In this document: positions 23,857 through 36,194 of the stretch, in pieces
Position numbering within the stretch: the first letter of the stretch is position 1
Layout: each line of letters starts with the position of its first letter
Assembly (NCBI RefSeq): GCF_027744825.2
Contig: NC_071348.1
Coordinates: 13,735,563-13,799,562, forward strand
Origin: Synchiropus splendidus
Taxonomy: Eukaryota; Chordata; Actinopteri; Syngnathiformes; Callionymidae
Reading direction: 5' to 3'
Length of the DNA stretch: 64,000 nucleotides
Program-made: the position numbers and the translations under genes
Notes under the pieces: generated by a model
The model's database searches: none
Told to the model about the DNA's origin: nothing
What the model saw: the letters and a program-made list of their open reading frames with translations, nothing else

Positions 23857-26699
23857 TGTTACATATGATTAGTTTTTTCATCCCAAAAACTGGAAACATG
23901 GCAGTCCAAAAATGATATTTTTGCTGTCATATAGTTCTGTCTTCTTATATGTATTTTTTACTGAGCGCCTACATCGTTGTGTGTCCTGAATGAAACAATT
24001 TCATCTTCATATCCTGCAAAGTAAACCATATTTCCACGCAAATGACTTTGAGCCAGCTGTATCTCAACTTCTTAAACACCTCTGCAGGTAAAATAAGGCA
24101 ACTGCTACGAGTCAGGTCACTCATGGACGTTTGTGTTTTGGTCTCCTCACTAGTTTGCTCATGCTGGACCTACTATATATGCGACAAAGACACGGTATTG
24201 AGACTCCTGTAAGTTGCACATCGATCAATAAAGAAAATTAGAGTTCAAATTGATTTCTTCAACTTAGAACTTGCCCCCAAAGGTGGTTTCTGGCTCGACC
24301 TAGAAAGGTTGGTGCAGACGATTTTTGTGTGTATGTTGTAAAGTTGGTCTCACCACTGAACACGCACCTTCAGGCGAGGAGAGATGCCGTCTGCCTTTCC
24401 TTTCTGCTACAGTTTTTTTTTAATGATTTAGCTGGCAAATCCTTGGTTTAGAATTTAGTTTTGAATTATTGCATTGTATTCATCTTGAGAGATTTCAAAA
24501 TCCATTTATTGCATAATTGTTTATACATATTCACCAACCAAGATGGCATTTCCAACTCCACTGGATGTAATGGTCTCTAACAGCAAGTATAAACTAAGCA
24601 ACACTTACATCTTGTCGTGTAACCTAATGGATTAGTGTAAAGAACAAAGGTGTTGGGCACCTCCTGCTGTTTCATAGCTTTTTTTGTTTTTGTGCTGGAT
24701 CCAACGTATGGATAGTGATATCCTTGTGTCCAGAGACTTTTTATGTTGCCATCGTTCTATTGTGTCAAGTGAGGAGGCTGCGACGAGGACCACAGGCCGC
24801 ACACACAGTGTGGCACAGTGCTAGTTGTTGAGCCATGACTGGTGGCGGATGCAACCGTTGTGTGGGACATTTTGTTGAATGTTGGCATGCAGTTGCAAGG
24901 ACCCCCAATTCCCGGGAGGAATAAAGGCAGTCTAATCTATTCGTAAATACTGCTGTGTAAGCCTTTTTATTCAGGCTGATAACCTGTGTACATACCACCA
25001 TCCAGCTTCCCTCATGGAACATACAAACCTGGGACGTTGGGATTGTAGATGCTGGAACAGGTGTTAAAATAGAATCTCCTTAAAATAGAGTGGTTTTTCT
25101 GTTGTCTCATCCTTTCATCTCCTTCCACTGTGCTGCGGCAGAGAAGAAACTTCTCACCTCTGAGACTAATGAGGATCTTCTTATCACGCTGCTTCTCTGG
25201 GTAAATCCAAATTTGCTCAGCCACTGATGAATAAGAAAAGCGCTGCTATCATCATGAATCACTGTTTTATGTGGTGGAGAGAGGACACCATGTTTTATTC
25301 AGGAGTCCAAACGGACTGTTTGCCTAGAAACTACAAATTCCAAAGACTAACTTTGATGTTTGTCGCTCAGTATCAGGGGTTGTTGATGTTTGTGAAGCGT
25401 TGCATGACTCACTCCTCAGGACCGCTCTTCACACACTCATGCGGCTGCTACATTGAAAATAAAAGGCTTCACTGGAGCTCTTCTGACATCCAAGAATTTC
25501 AGACTTGAAAGCAAAAATTGAATTGTTGTGTAATTTAATCAAACAAAAACTGAAGGTGTGTGTGTGAGACGCAATATTTCTCCACTCCATTAGTGCTCGC
25601 TGAGCATTAGCAAACTGTGTTATTCTGTTGCTTTAGGGGGGTTTTACAAGCAGCCCATTGATCAAGAGGACACTCGCTTGGCACTTGAAACCAGACGGAG
25701 GACAGCCTTAGAAAAATGAGCAACAGAGTCTTCAGTCCGAGGGTCATTGGTGATTTCTTCTTCAGAACATTATGCAGATTACGTTCCAAAATTACGAAGA
25801 TCTTCTAGGAAACAGCAGACTTCCCCTCTTTTTATTTTTCACCGGACTTCACATCACGGCTGCTTTGCTTGTCGCGATCATCGCTCCTGCACAGTGGGAA
25901 TTTTTTTTTTCTTTGCTCCTTGCAATTGACAAGGCCGTTTGCCTTGAAGTTACTGAAGTCTGTGGTGAATGATGGCTGTGCATGATGTCGTCGCACAAAC
26001 GCTTGGAGTGCTGGTGCTCTCATCCCTGCTTTCTGCTGTCAAGTTGGTCACTTGAAACTTTCTCTGCTGCAGATGAGGATCAGCTCCTCTAAGTGAGACA
26101 AAAAGGGTGGAATGATGTTTGAAGTGCAGAGCAGACAGCGCAGCATCTTCAGTTACTCTACCTACTCCCCTTCACTCATGGTGGAAATGCTTTAATCCAC
26201 CATCCACTGGGTTTCTTTCATGATTTTTCAGATCAGTGGCAGAGTCACTCCCAACTTCAACCATGACGTGGAACAGTTTAGAGCTAACCAACAATCAACC
26301 CTGGTCCATTCCACTGAGCTCAAAACAAGAAAGCTTGCTTGTTCATATCATGTTTCTCTCTGGATTTTTCAGTGAAAAATGCACCTAAAGCCACCATAAT
26401 GTCCTCTTCCATGTTCCATTTTCTGTTTGTTTCAATGTTCCCATCACGCAAGGAGGTCAAACATCTTGATCAGTGGTGGGAGAGAATCTTTAAGTGTGTG
26501 GTGGGCACCAGATTTTTTTTATCTTCATGGGTGGGGTCTAGATTCCTTTCCCTCACCCCTTTTTCCCTATTATATCTTTCCGCAATACCACCACTCTGGA
26601 GTACAGCACAGTACAGCTGGGAGGGTGTTGACACTCTTACTATTATTTGCACAGCATTGTCACATCTCTTCAATACAATTTAAAAGGTGGGTGAAATTA

Positions 26700-27005
26700 G
26701 TTTTCTCTGACGCGTGATAGGCGTCTCTCTTACAAATAGGGTGAGGAGTTCTGTCACTCAGTCGCTGCCTCTCCACATTGAGGGGGTTCGGGCATCTCAT
26801 GAGGATGCCTCTTGGACACCTCCCTTTTCTGGTACGGCCAGCTGGGAGGAGTCCAAGGGCTGGACCCAGGACCAAGTGGAGGGATTATGTTTCTTCACTG
26901 CCCTCTCGGGATCCCCCAGTCAGAGCTGGTGGATGTGGTCTGGGAGAGACCGTTTGGCGCAACCCAGCAACGGATAAGCGGATGAGGATGGATAGATGGA
27001 TGGAT
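26700..27005 (+). pseudogene. 5'-truncated RTE/Rex3-like LINE 3' end
   Basis: Contains, with frame changes, the order VRSSV, LPLHIEG, FGHLMRMP, GHLPFLVRPAGRSPRAG, PRTKWRDYVSSL. It ends in 'cggataagcggatgaggatg' plus 'gatagatggatgg', the GATG-type tail. It is the same family and orientation as the relic at 3.3-4.0 kb, but carries only the last ~300 bp. Confidence 0.72.
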
Positions 27006-29009
27006 TATTGTCTGTGAATGGGTGGAGATAAAGACAATATATTTATAAGAATGATTCACACAATATTATTTACATTTGTTACATCTAAAAATAAGATGAT
27101 TCTTTGTATTGCTGGGAACTTTCAGCAAGTGTTTGAAGGAAGCAGTGCAAATGGTGGTTAAAAAAGTGGACACTAGTGTGAAAACATTTTGCACAAGAAC
27201 AACTGTTAGAGCTCAGTTGGCTCCTTAGGTGCAGAAGTCAAGCTTCCTCTCATGTCATTCACAGCCCTTGAGAAAAGTGTAACGCTTAAGTGGATTAAAT
27301 TAATGTTTCTTGTCCTTAGGATCTCATAAAAAATGTAAAATGTCCCTTCTCTCAACGTGCTGTTCGATCACTTGCTAATGATAGCTGATGATCACTTGCT
27401 TGTGTCTGGCTGCTACCGCTGTGTAAACGCAGTTTAGTCATGTGAGAATTCTACTGTCATTTTCAGTGGCTTACAGCACCAGTCAGGGGGTCTGCTATAA
27501 GGGCTGAGGGAGGCCTGAGGAGGCCCTGATGCACCTCTAGGAGACATTGGGGAGTTGATGTCTCTCTACTGTTGTGCGTCAGTTATCTCAGAAGAGCAGG
27601 CAGACGTTCAGCTTTATAGACCGCTCAGGTTTCAACATAACTCTGTTGGGAAACAACCGGCAAATGTAGGATTGTTAAAGATGGGCTGGAAATTCTGGGG
27701 AAATAAGCACACCTGAGAAAATTTTCTTCCACTAAGTCATTGTCTCAGCGGCGTTTTGTGGTTTCATGTTCACATGCTGAGACGCTGCTTCGTGACTGAT
27801 ATGTTGATGTATGATCAACATATGATGATTTGCAGGCCGGTAGGTCGGCCATTTTTGTAGTCCTTCTTGCTTTTTCAGTGGGTTTGGCTAATGCAAAGAC
27901 CACCTTCCTCTGTGACATGAATATTGCTAAACACCACATTTAATGCATGTTTTTTTTGTCTTTCAGCCATTGTAGCTCTGATTTAAATGTCCTGGACATC
28001 TCATTGTGTCAAGCACTTATTATGAAGTTCATCAGGACAGATCCATTGCCCCGAATAGGGATTAGAAGCAACGGAAAAATTAGGATTTAAAGTTTTAGTG
28101 GTTCCTGTCTGTCGGTTTACTCAATGAGTGTGTGTCAGTGGTGCATCTGTTTTTATGATGAAAGAACAAACGTGTAGAACAATATGACAAAGGTTCATTG
28201 GCCGAAGGGAGTGGAGGTTGAGTCATGGAGGACTCCGGGCTGAGGAGGAGGGCAGCTTGGAAGAGTGCATGTCTCACGCTCTCACCTGTGACCAGACCGT
28301 GACATTCTTTCCAGCACATTCGTTCTCACACGATTTGCTTTTTCGGGTCTCACCTTCTGGCTTGCTTTGTCCTCCTTCTGTCCCCCTTGCTTTCCCTCTT
28401 TCGGTCCATCGGCCTTTGCCCCAGCTGCCATGTTTGGTTAAAGTTGACAAAATAATACAAACAACACGTTTTTTTTCTCCCCATCCTCTTGTGTTTTTCT
28501 GCCAGGCTTGTTTCCTTCCTGATAGTCGGAGGAGTTTCTTCTCTTTTCCTCTTCTGTCCTGGTCGTGTAGGACCAGTGACACTCACTCACTCCCATTGAC
28601 AGATTACTCTCCTAATGGAATTTAATTATTTATCTCTTCCTCATGGCGATTTAGCCAGGAAAAGACCCGACAGCAGGCGTGGGCGGGAGGACAGGACAGG
28701 AAGGGTGGGCGCTCATTTCCTCGAACGGCAAGAAACTGGATCACCTCTGTTTAGATTTGCAGAGACGTCAGTCAGCGATTGAAGGTAGAGGACGAGGGTG
28801 AGGTGTCTTGAGAAGGTTCTTAACATCAATCACAGTGTCTCAGAAACTAGACATTTTCTTTTAGAAGTAAACAAGAATTATACAAGATTTTAGACTCACT
28901 AAAGCTTTAATTATGGTGCTGCTTTACATCAGCAATACAATTTATATAGTTTGATTCTGGTTTTATTGCTAAAGTTCAATGCATGGACTCCATTTTAAAT
29001 TATCTTAAA

Positions 29010-29600
29010 TTCACACCGGAATATTAGCCACACCCACTAAATTGAAGAAGGAAAACAGATCTTGTTCATACATAAGTCGTAGCAGTCTACAAGCCGCGGG
29101 TGCAGTGGTGCTGTCTGTACCGTAGAAAGGTCAGTGGTCCACCCGGCTTTACATTTACATTTAAATACAAATGTATCATCTGCATTTACAATGAGTATCA
29201 CTTCTAAACTTGTTTTGAAAACGGTGTCCAGCATGGAAACTGGCTCTTGAAACAAAATGTTCTGAACATGAATCATCAACTTCTTCTTGCTGTTTTCGCC
29301 CACGTGTTAAACCTTCAGACACCACAGCCAGTCTTAGTTGCTGCTTCTTGTCTCTGGTCCTCCAGGAGATCGGCTCTGCTGGCGGAGCTGCAGACCAGTG
29401 GGTAAAACCAGCACATTTTTAGCGTTTTAAGGTCAATAAAACGCCTGTGATTTCATCGGTTTGATGTGATGAGGCAAAATATTTTGGCAGCATAACGCTA
29501 TTAGCCTGTAAAAATCTGTATATTAGCTGTGTCGCTGTATAAGCTGCAGGGTTCAGACCGTGAAAAAAAAGTTGCGGCTTATGGTCCGGAAATTACGGTA
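29010..29600 (+). mobile_element. dispersed inverted-repeat element family, copy 2
   Basis: Starts 'caccggaatattagccacac' (outermost left end lost or diverged) and ends 'cttatggtccggaaattacg' + 'gta', the intact right terminus. It shares all internal blocks with copy 1, plus a short internal insertion-like stretch ('tttacatttacatttaaata') near 29150-29190. Confidence 0.85.
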
Positions 29601-30456
29601 TTTTTATTTATTGTTCGGTTGATCCTAATTTATCTGAATTTTCCTGCTGGACTGACTGGAACTCCCTGCAACTTCAGAATGGAAATACGAGAAAAGGATC
29701 CAGTATTAGAAAACTCAGGATTAGGAGTGAATTTTATGTTTCAGTTTTTATTAACCTTTGTATTTTTGTTGGTTTATTTATGATTCTAAATCGTCCCTAG
29801 ATGTGAGTCTATAAGTCTATGCACTCCTGTGATTTTACATTGTGCTGTCCTTAGCAGAGGTGTGCCCTCTCCCAGTGCCTTTTCTAGTTTAGTCTGTTAT
29901 TCCAGTCCACATTGTTTTTCACCAGCCAGGGAGAATGTTGGATCCAAAAGGTCGAGTTATAAGATGTAATTACGTGTTTGCTGAGGCCAGCTAATTTATT
30001 TACCAGACCTCCTGGACAGATGGCGAACGTACGGGCGCAGACGTGCCAGGAAACCCCAGCTGATGTCCCGTGTTTGTCTGGTAGCAGGTCTTTTCTCTAA
30101 ATATTTACTTAGCAGAAGCAGCTTTTAGTCTCAATGTGGTCGGTCCTCAAAAACAAACATTAACCTTTGAACAATTGTGCAATAAGCCATGCCAACTGTC
30201 ATATCTGCGCCGTCTAACACACACGCGTGTCACTCTTTCTAGATCTCCTTGTCATTTCTTCGCCTTTCACTGTTTCTTTTTCATTCTCTTCTTCGCTCTC
30301 TTCCTCTCTCTCTCTCTCTTCCTCTCACTGGGAATCCTAATTAAGCTTGGCTGCTCTTTGATGTTGTCGCCTTGGCAACAGTCACCATGACAAAGCTGGG
30401 TCTGCACTTTCTCTCTCAATCTCACTCAGGCATACACAAATACACACACCTACACT

Positions 30457-30481
30457 CCACACACACACACACACACACACA
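30457..30481. repeat. (CA)n microsatellite
   Basis: Twelve CA dinucleotides. A pyrimidine-rich (CT)n stretch lies 130-220 bp upstream (about 30235-30330). Confidence 0.9.
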
Positions 30482-31519
30482 AGCATTCAGAGGAATCATT
30501 AAAGAACAGAGCCGGTTTTGTTTGACCTGCACTTTAAATGACCGTTTCCTTATCCGGCCGTCTTTGAGGCTGCATTCTAAACATGTTGACTCCATGTATG
30601 TGTGGAGCAGATACCCCCTGCTGAGCTACATACAGATAGCAACCCACTATTCCACGTGTTCGTCATTCCGTCTTGATCAATGAGCAGCTGGGTGTCACAC
30701 GGAGCAGCTGTGTTCTGACGCTTCAGTCATTATTCTCTCGCTTTTGATTTCCTGGATAAATGTTTGTGTGGGCCAAACGCTCTTGAGATGAGTCATGCGT
30801 GCAACAGTGATTGTTGGCGTTGCCTCTCAAACAGCAAAAAGGGGGGTTCCTGGTGGTACCCCAGCAGCCTCAGTGAGTGCTCAGCTACATTTGAACAGAT
30901 CATGGGAATGATCCAGCGAGTCCCTGCTGGAGTGTCCGATGGACGAGAGTAAAACCACAGGTTGCATCATTTAAAGCAAGAAGTAAGAGATAATATATTT
31001 TCAGTTTCATGGTTGTGACATAGTTTGGAGAGAGACAAGAGTCGACTTAATGAACTTAATTCCCCCCAATTTTGGGCACTTCTTGGAAAAGGAATTGACA
31101 AATCTCATCTATAGTAGAGACCCTCCTGGTGCCAACATTGCACGCAAAACGTCACTTGCTTCTGGGGCAATGTATCATTATGATTGTAATATTGATATTG
31201 AGACAATGAACTGAGGCAATATTGTCTTCTCGATATATTTTTGTGTTGCTCCATGTGGGAGCTTTGAGTGCGGCGCCTGCTTGCTAGCTCCGCCCCCAAT
31301 GTGCTCGGTGAGCTTGTTGCACAAATCTAAACAAAGAACAGCTGGCAATATTTTGGATTTACAGTCATACATGAGGCACAGCAAAAGTTGCCGCTGGTGA
31401 GTTCTTTCAGATCAGTGGGAACGCAACAAGTCCTCAGACTTTTGCTCAAGAAGCAAACTCAGTTATGTTTCAGTTCCTCAAAGCCTCCAAAGCGATCTCA
31501 AAACAATGCTCCTCGCCAC

Positions 31520-31568
31520 CTTCTTGCTGCAAGGTGAGGGTGCTAACCACTAGGCCGCCGTGTGGCTA
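31520..31568. mobile_element. possible SINE-type or MITE end
   Basis: 'gagggtgctaaccactaggc' + 'cgccgtgtggc' is a phrase I recognise as recurrent in fish repeats. The element boundaries cannot be set from this window alone. Confidence 0.25.
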
Positions 31569-33082
31569 TTTGTAATTACACCCCACCCACATTATATAAC
31601 ATGGTTTTCAATGCATTAACATATAGTGCAGTCAATATTCCTTCTTACATTTCGCAGAGATTAAAAAAGAGCAGAGTGAAGAACAGTTCTTATGATCCTT
31701 CACACGTCCTTTATGCTGTGTGTTACTGTCACTCAATTGCCTCTGATCTGTGAAATCTCTTCTCTTCTTCTCCTTCCCTTCTCTTCTCTTTATTCAAAAA
31801 GGGGGAATAGAATACTTCACATTGCTACTGTTTGCTCTGTTGTACTGTAAACAAATGAGCTACTTCTCTGACCATCACTGCAGCCATGTGCGCACAATTC
31901 TACACACACCCCGCACCTACATCAGATGCCTCCCCAAATACACTAACTGGGACACAGGCTACCTCCAACACTGCCCTCTTGATACACCACTTTGCACTTT
32001 GTTGCTTGGGTCGCAAGTTTGCTCAGGTCTTAGTCACTGCAGACCTTTGGTGAATATGTGTAAATTGTAATTCTGTAGAACATAACTGTGAAGAAATAGC
32101 AGACGCCAAGATCTTTTTGAGGATTCCTTCTGATATTTCCTCATCCCTATATTTATCTCCTCATTTCCTCTCCACTCCATCTTCCCCCATCTTATATTAA
32201 CCTCCCACCACAGGCACCAACCCGCCATCCTCAACTCCTCACTTTCTGTCACTTCTGCTTGTGGAGAAACCCTGTAATGAGACCCCAGACTCGCCGCATT
32301 CTAAAAATAGCTTCTACTACAATAAAAAAAGATGAAGAGGAGTTTCAATAATGCCTCCGCTCAGATGACAATTTAATTCATTTGTGTTTCGACTTTGAAG
32401 GATTGTGCTGCCTTTGACTGGCAGGTGCTGAACAGCTTCATTTTGTCCAGCTCAGACCAAAATTTCTTCCTTGAATTTTATTTCATGTGACTCGGTGAAA
32501 ACTACTAATTGCCTTCAGTTGCTGTGATGCTCTGATCTCTGTTATAATTCGTGTTCACTACTGTATTACATTTTGCATCTGACCGTCGTATTTGAAGCTG
32601 AAATTTTGACAGGCATTCTGTGCAACGTACTGCAGGAGGTGTCGGGAAACTCTTGAACGTGTGACACAAACTGTTGATGGAGCTGCCAAACAATTGAATG
32701 CTGGAATGTTGAACCGTTCAAACACTGCTCTCAGTTTCACTGCTCAGTTCTGACATGGTATACAGAACCAGATAACACAAGCTATTGGAGTGGAAGCAGT
32801 GGTGACATGTCGGTGTTGGAGTGTTTCTTGCTGTGCTGCGATGCAAAACACCGGGATGCTCTGCTTCACCAAGTCAGCCTCAGAAAACCTGGCCCAGAGA
32901 CTCCTACTCAGGAAGGACCGGTTCTTAACAGCTTGATTTCTGTCAAGAGAACCAAGATTAACCATATCTACCAGTAGTTGAAATGGGACTTGCTTTGGAG
33001 GCTTCCATGGAGATAGTTCAGCAGAGATGTGGGGTTAAGGTGGTCCTGCATTTCAGCTGTGAGGGTGTTTCTGTGTGTTTTA

Positions 33083-33640
33083 CTGACTGAGTGAGTCACT
33101 GTTCAAGGTTTGAGTATGTTTGTGAGTGGGTGATTCAGTCAGTCATTGAGTCTGTGAGTCAATGGGTGGTTGATTAGTTACTGGAGGAGTTTGTGAGTGA
33201 ATGAGTGAGTTGGTGAGGGAGTGAATCAGTGTTTCAGTAGGAAAAACATGTCGTTCCTGTTGAGTCATGAGTCACCTTCGAGTGAATTAGTGACTGAGTC
33301 AATGGATCGTCGGTTAGTTACTGGAGGAGTTTTTGAGTGAATGAGTGAGTTGGTGAGAGAGTGAATCAGTGTTTCAGTAGGAAAAACATGTCGTTCCTGT
33401 TGAGTCATGAGTCACCTCGGAGTGAATTAGTGAGTGAGTCAAAATGGTGTGAATGAGTGAATCAATGAGTGAGTTAGGTGACTGAGGGAGTTGCTCCTGT
33501 CCTTTCGAGTCGATGACTGAGTCAACAGTGATGAGTCAGAGAGGGGAGTCAGTTCAGGCATGAGCCACCAGGTGAAATAGAGTGTAATGTCAGTGACATA
33601 CTTAAACACACTGTGGAAATAGAGGACGTTTCTGAGTCAA
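33083..33640. repeat. TGAGTCA-rich degenerate tandem region with a 140-bp duplication
   Basis: A degenerate TGAGTGAG/TGAATGAG array with a clear 140-bp tandem duplication inside it ('ttagttactggaggagtttn' starts at 33174 and again at 33314; copies nearly identical to about 33442). The region holds eleven TGAGTCA heptamers, at 33092, 33155, 33261, 33268, 33295, 33401, 33408, 33435, 33518, 33532 and 33633. Two pairs sit back to back. The array ends about 300 bp before the S3-S4 exon. Confidence 0.92.
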
Positions 33641-33939
33641 CAGAATTCTTCAGGATGGTTTTGGTAGTTTCCCATGTGTGGGGGTGCAGTCGAGCTGTCA
33701 GGACACTGCTGTGAAGGAATGCGCCCAGATGACGTTGCAAGTAGCTTGTATGAAAATGAACTGCTTGTGCATATAGAGGCTGATTGGACGGCTGGTTATT
33801 TATATCTCGGTGAAGAGGGATTCAGCCTAATTTACCAGTGGTTCCTTTCCTCACCACGTCACTCATCTGTACTGATGAGCCCGCAGACTCTGATATATCA
33901 AGTTTAAAAACAACTCTGGTGTCCTTCCTGTCCCCACAG

Positions 33940-34236
33940 CTGTTTGTCATCGACAACGGAGCAGACGACTGGCGCATCGCCATGACGATGGAAAGGGTTC
34001 TGCTGATCGCTCTGGAGCTGCTGGTGTCGGCGGTGCACCCCGTGCCGGGCGACTTCAAGTTCCAGTGGCGGGCACGACTGGCCTTCTCTTACGCGCCGTC
34101 ACAAGCGGAGGCCGACCTGGACATGGTGCTCAGCGTGCCCATGTTCCTGCGCCTCTACCTCATCGCCAGAGTCATGCTGCTGCACAGCAAACTCTTCACC
34201 GACGCCTCCTCCCGGAGCATAGGAGCTCTAAATAAG
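33940..34236 (+). CDS. kcnn3: kcnn3 exon encoding S3 and S4
   Basis: A 297-nt exon of exactly 99 codons, phase 0 at both ends. The acceptor is gtccccacag|CTG and the donor AAT AAG|gtcaag. It begins [16 protein letters not shown], where SK1 and SK2 have LFMVDNG, so this supports SK3. It continues through S3 ([20 protein letters not shown]), the extracellular S3-S4 loop ([10 protein letters not shown]) and S4 ([20 protein letters not shown]), and ends [14 protein letters not shown]. The Ser in AFSY is the position linked to apamin sensitivity in SK2 and SK3 (Thr in SK1). Differences from the mammalian SK3 sequence as I recall it include Ser for Cys in S3 and Arg for Thr in WRAR. The exon is clearly more GC-rich than its flanking introns. 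Open reading continues a little past the donor but loses similarity at once. Confidence 0.97.
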
Positions 34237-35701
34237 GTCAAGGGGCTTTCATGTCTGTTCATTATGCATTCATGACTCTGTGGTGAGAGGCTCATAAGTG
34301 ATGTGTAGTGTAGCAGAGGGATTCAAATATGAGGCTCCCATGCTAATTGCAGGTAATTTAAGATTTAGAATCAAGATGAATCACCTTTTTTTTTACATCA
34401 ATTCTGTCAGTAATGGCACATGAATTCATGATCAAGGATGAACACATGAATTACTATTATCGACCCGCAAAAGCGTCTTGGTCGACGTGGTACCAGTAAT
34501 AGCATCCAGGTATTATTTCCTAACTTTTAGAGTTATTTCATGACATTTGCAACTTGAGCAACAACATAATATTTAATATATTTCTTCTATCTGAGGCGCA
34601 TAGAGACATACAGTCATTTGTGCTACACCCATTCGGTCAGAGAAGAAATAACAATGATGAATAAGTAGACAAAATATTAGAGCAGTAGAAAAGTAGAACA
34701 ATATTTATTTTCACATTTTGTTTGTTTATTTGGCTATTATTTTAAAAATATAAAATAATAATGTAAAATTGCTGAAAAGTAAAGACTCCTCTCAATTTTT
34801 AAAAAATAAAATAAATAAATAATATACAAATAAAAACCAAGGAGGATTGAAAATGAAGAGCAAAGCAAAGGTGAAAATGACAAAGATGGATGACACAAGA
34901 AGGAGGAGGAAGTGGTGCATCTGCCTGGCTGTATGTGGTCCCCAGCTCACAAAAGAGGAGATCAAAAGAGAACGTTCAAGGCAGCAAAGAAAGATGGTTT
35001 TGTAGATTCAATGAAAAGATATAGCTGGATATTGTAGGATATATCAATGCAACATTTAACTCGTGAATCATTTGAGTCATCTTCGTTTTGAAAAGTGAAT
35101 GGTCGCTGAGGATAATAGATCTCTATCATTGAAATATATTTAGTTACTATGGCGACGTCAAGAGCCAAAGCACCATTGAACTGTAGTTGATCTATAGTCT
35201 GGTCTTGACCAGCCTGAGTGTTGCACTGCTCAGGGGTCACACAGCCCTCCATCAGCTTCTGTTGAGCCCCTCAAATAGTACACTCATACATGAAGGCAAC
35301 ATGAATCTTTTTGCATGCTTTTTCTTACTGTTTTTTTCCCTTCTTTTCCACAACCAGCATCATGATTAGCGTCTCAGCTGCCTTGAGATCATTGACTTTA
35401 GCTGTGAGATGCTCACACACGCAGACAGAATTCTATCTTCTAAGTTTAGCTTAGAAGTGAGAGAAGAGAGTAGAAAGAGTTCCGTGGGTTTGGAGGTCAA
35501 GAGCTCTTGAATTTAAATTAAATCTCTCTTCCTCCTCTGTTATCCCTCTGACCCCTTCCCTCTCAGGTGTGTGAGCTCACTCTCCCCATGCTTGTTATGC
35601 ATGGACACTAAGATTTAAGCCGAGCTGGAGTCTTCCTGATACAATGTCTGACAGGAGTGAGAAATGGAGACAAGAGATGGAAAGTGTAGAGCTGGAAGGG
35701 A

Positions 35702-36194
35702 TAGTGACTATGGAATGCTAGGAGTGCCAGAAGTAAATTATAAAGAAGGGATTGGAAATGGAGACATTAAGTGGAAACAACGTGGAAAGATATTTCAAAA
35801 TATGTAAAAACTGGCATAAATATAGCCATCTATTGGCCTATAAGGACATATATACACACAGAAATAAGAACATAAATAAGGAAATGCATGTATCCGATTT
35901 CTTTTATTTGTTTATTCGCATTCCCAAGTTAATTCCCAACAGCTCTTTTACCAACTCCTCCTTTTCCTCCCCAACTATTTCCATTTTTATTTTTGATTTT
36001 ATTTATTTCTCCATTTTTTTCCCTTTTATTTTCCATTTTTCTATTTTATTTATGGCCTTATAGGCTAATAGATGACTACATTTATGCCATTTAAAAAAAT
36101 ATATATTTCCACTTTGTTTCCAGTTACTGTCTCCGTTTCCAATCCCTTCTTTATCATTTAATTCAGGCACTCCTGGCATTCCATAAGTGACAAC
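35702..36194. mobile_element. foldback / long inverted-repeat element
   Basis: The left arm, 35702-35845, is closely complementary to the right arm, 36056-36194. For example 'tggaatgctaggagtgccag' pairs with 'ctcctggcattcca', 'aaagaagggattggaaatgg' with 'ccgtttccaatcccttcttt', and 'ggcataaatatagccatcta' with 'tagatgactacatttatgcc'. The loop is about 210 bp of A/T- and pyrimidine-rich DNA. No transposase is present, so it is interpreted as a MITE or foldback transposon. Confidence 0.85.

Larger units (their letters stand above)
11825..33939 (+). other. kcnn3: kcnn3 intron between S2 and S3-S4 exons (22.1 kb)
   Basis: Largest intron in the window, bounded by gtaaac and tgtccccacag. It contains two copies of the dispersed inverted-repeat family (12.0 and 29.0 kb), LINE 3'-end fragments (16.7 and 26.7 kb), (TA)n and (CA)n arrays, a 115-bp tandem duplication, hAT-like relics and a 140-bp tandem duplication near its 3' end. 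No second gene is evident. The reading frames inside it are short and do not resemble known proteins. Confidence 0.85.

Noticed and set aside
28218..28625. 135-residue open frame on the + strand
   Set aside because: Pyrimidine-rich intron sequence. The peptide is low-complexity Ser/Pro/Phe with no family resemblance and an overlapping minus-strand frame of similar length.
33838..34275. A single-exon start at the ATG at 33838 giving a 145-residue protein
   Set aside because: The N-terminal part is intron sequence upstream of a clear ccccacag acceptor and the last residues are intron read-through. Only 33940-34236 matches the SK family.
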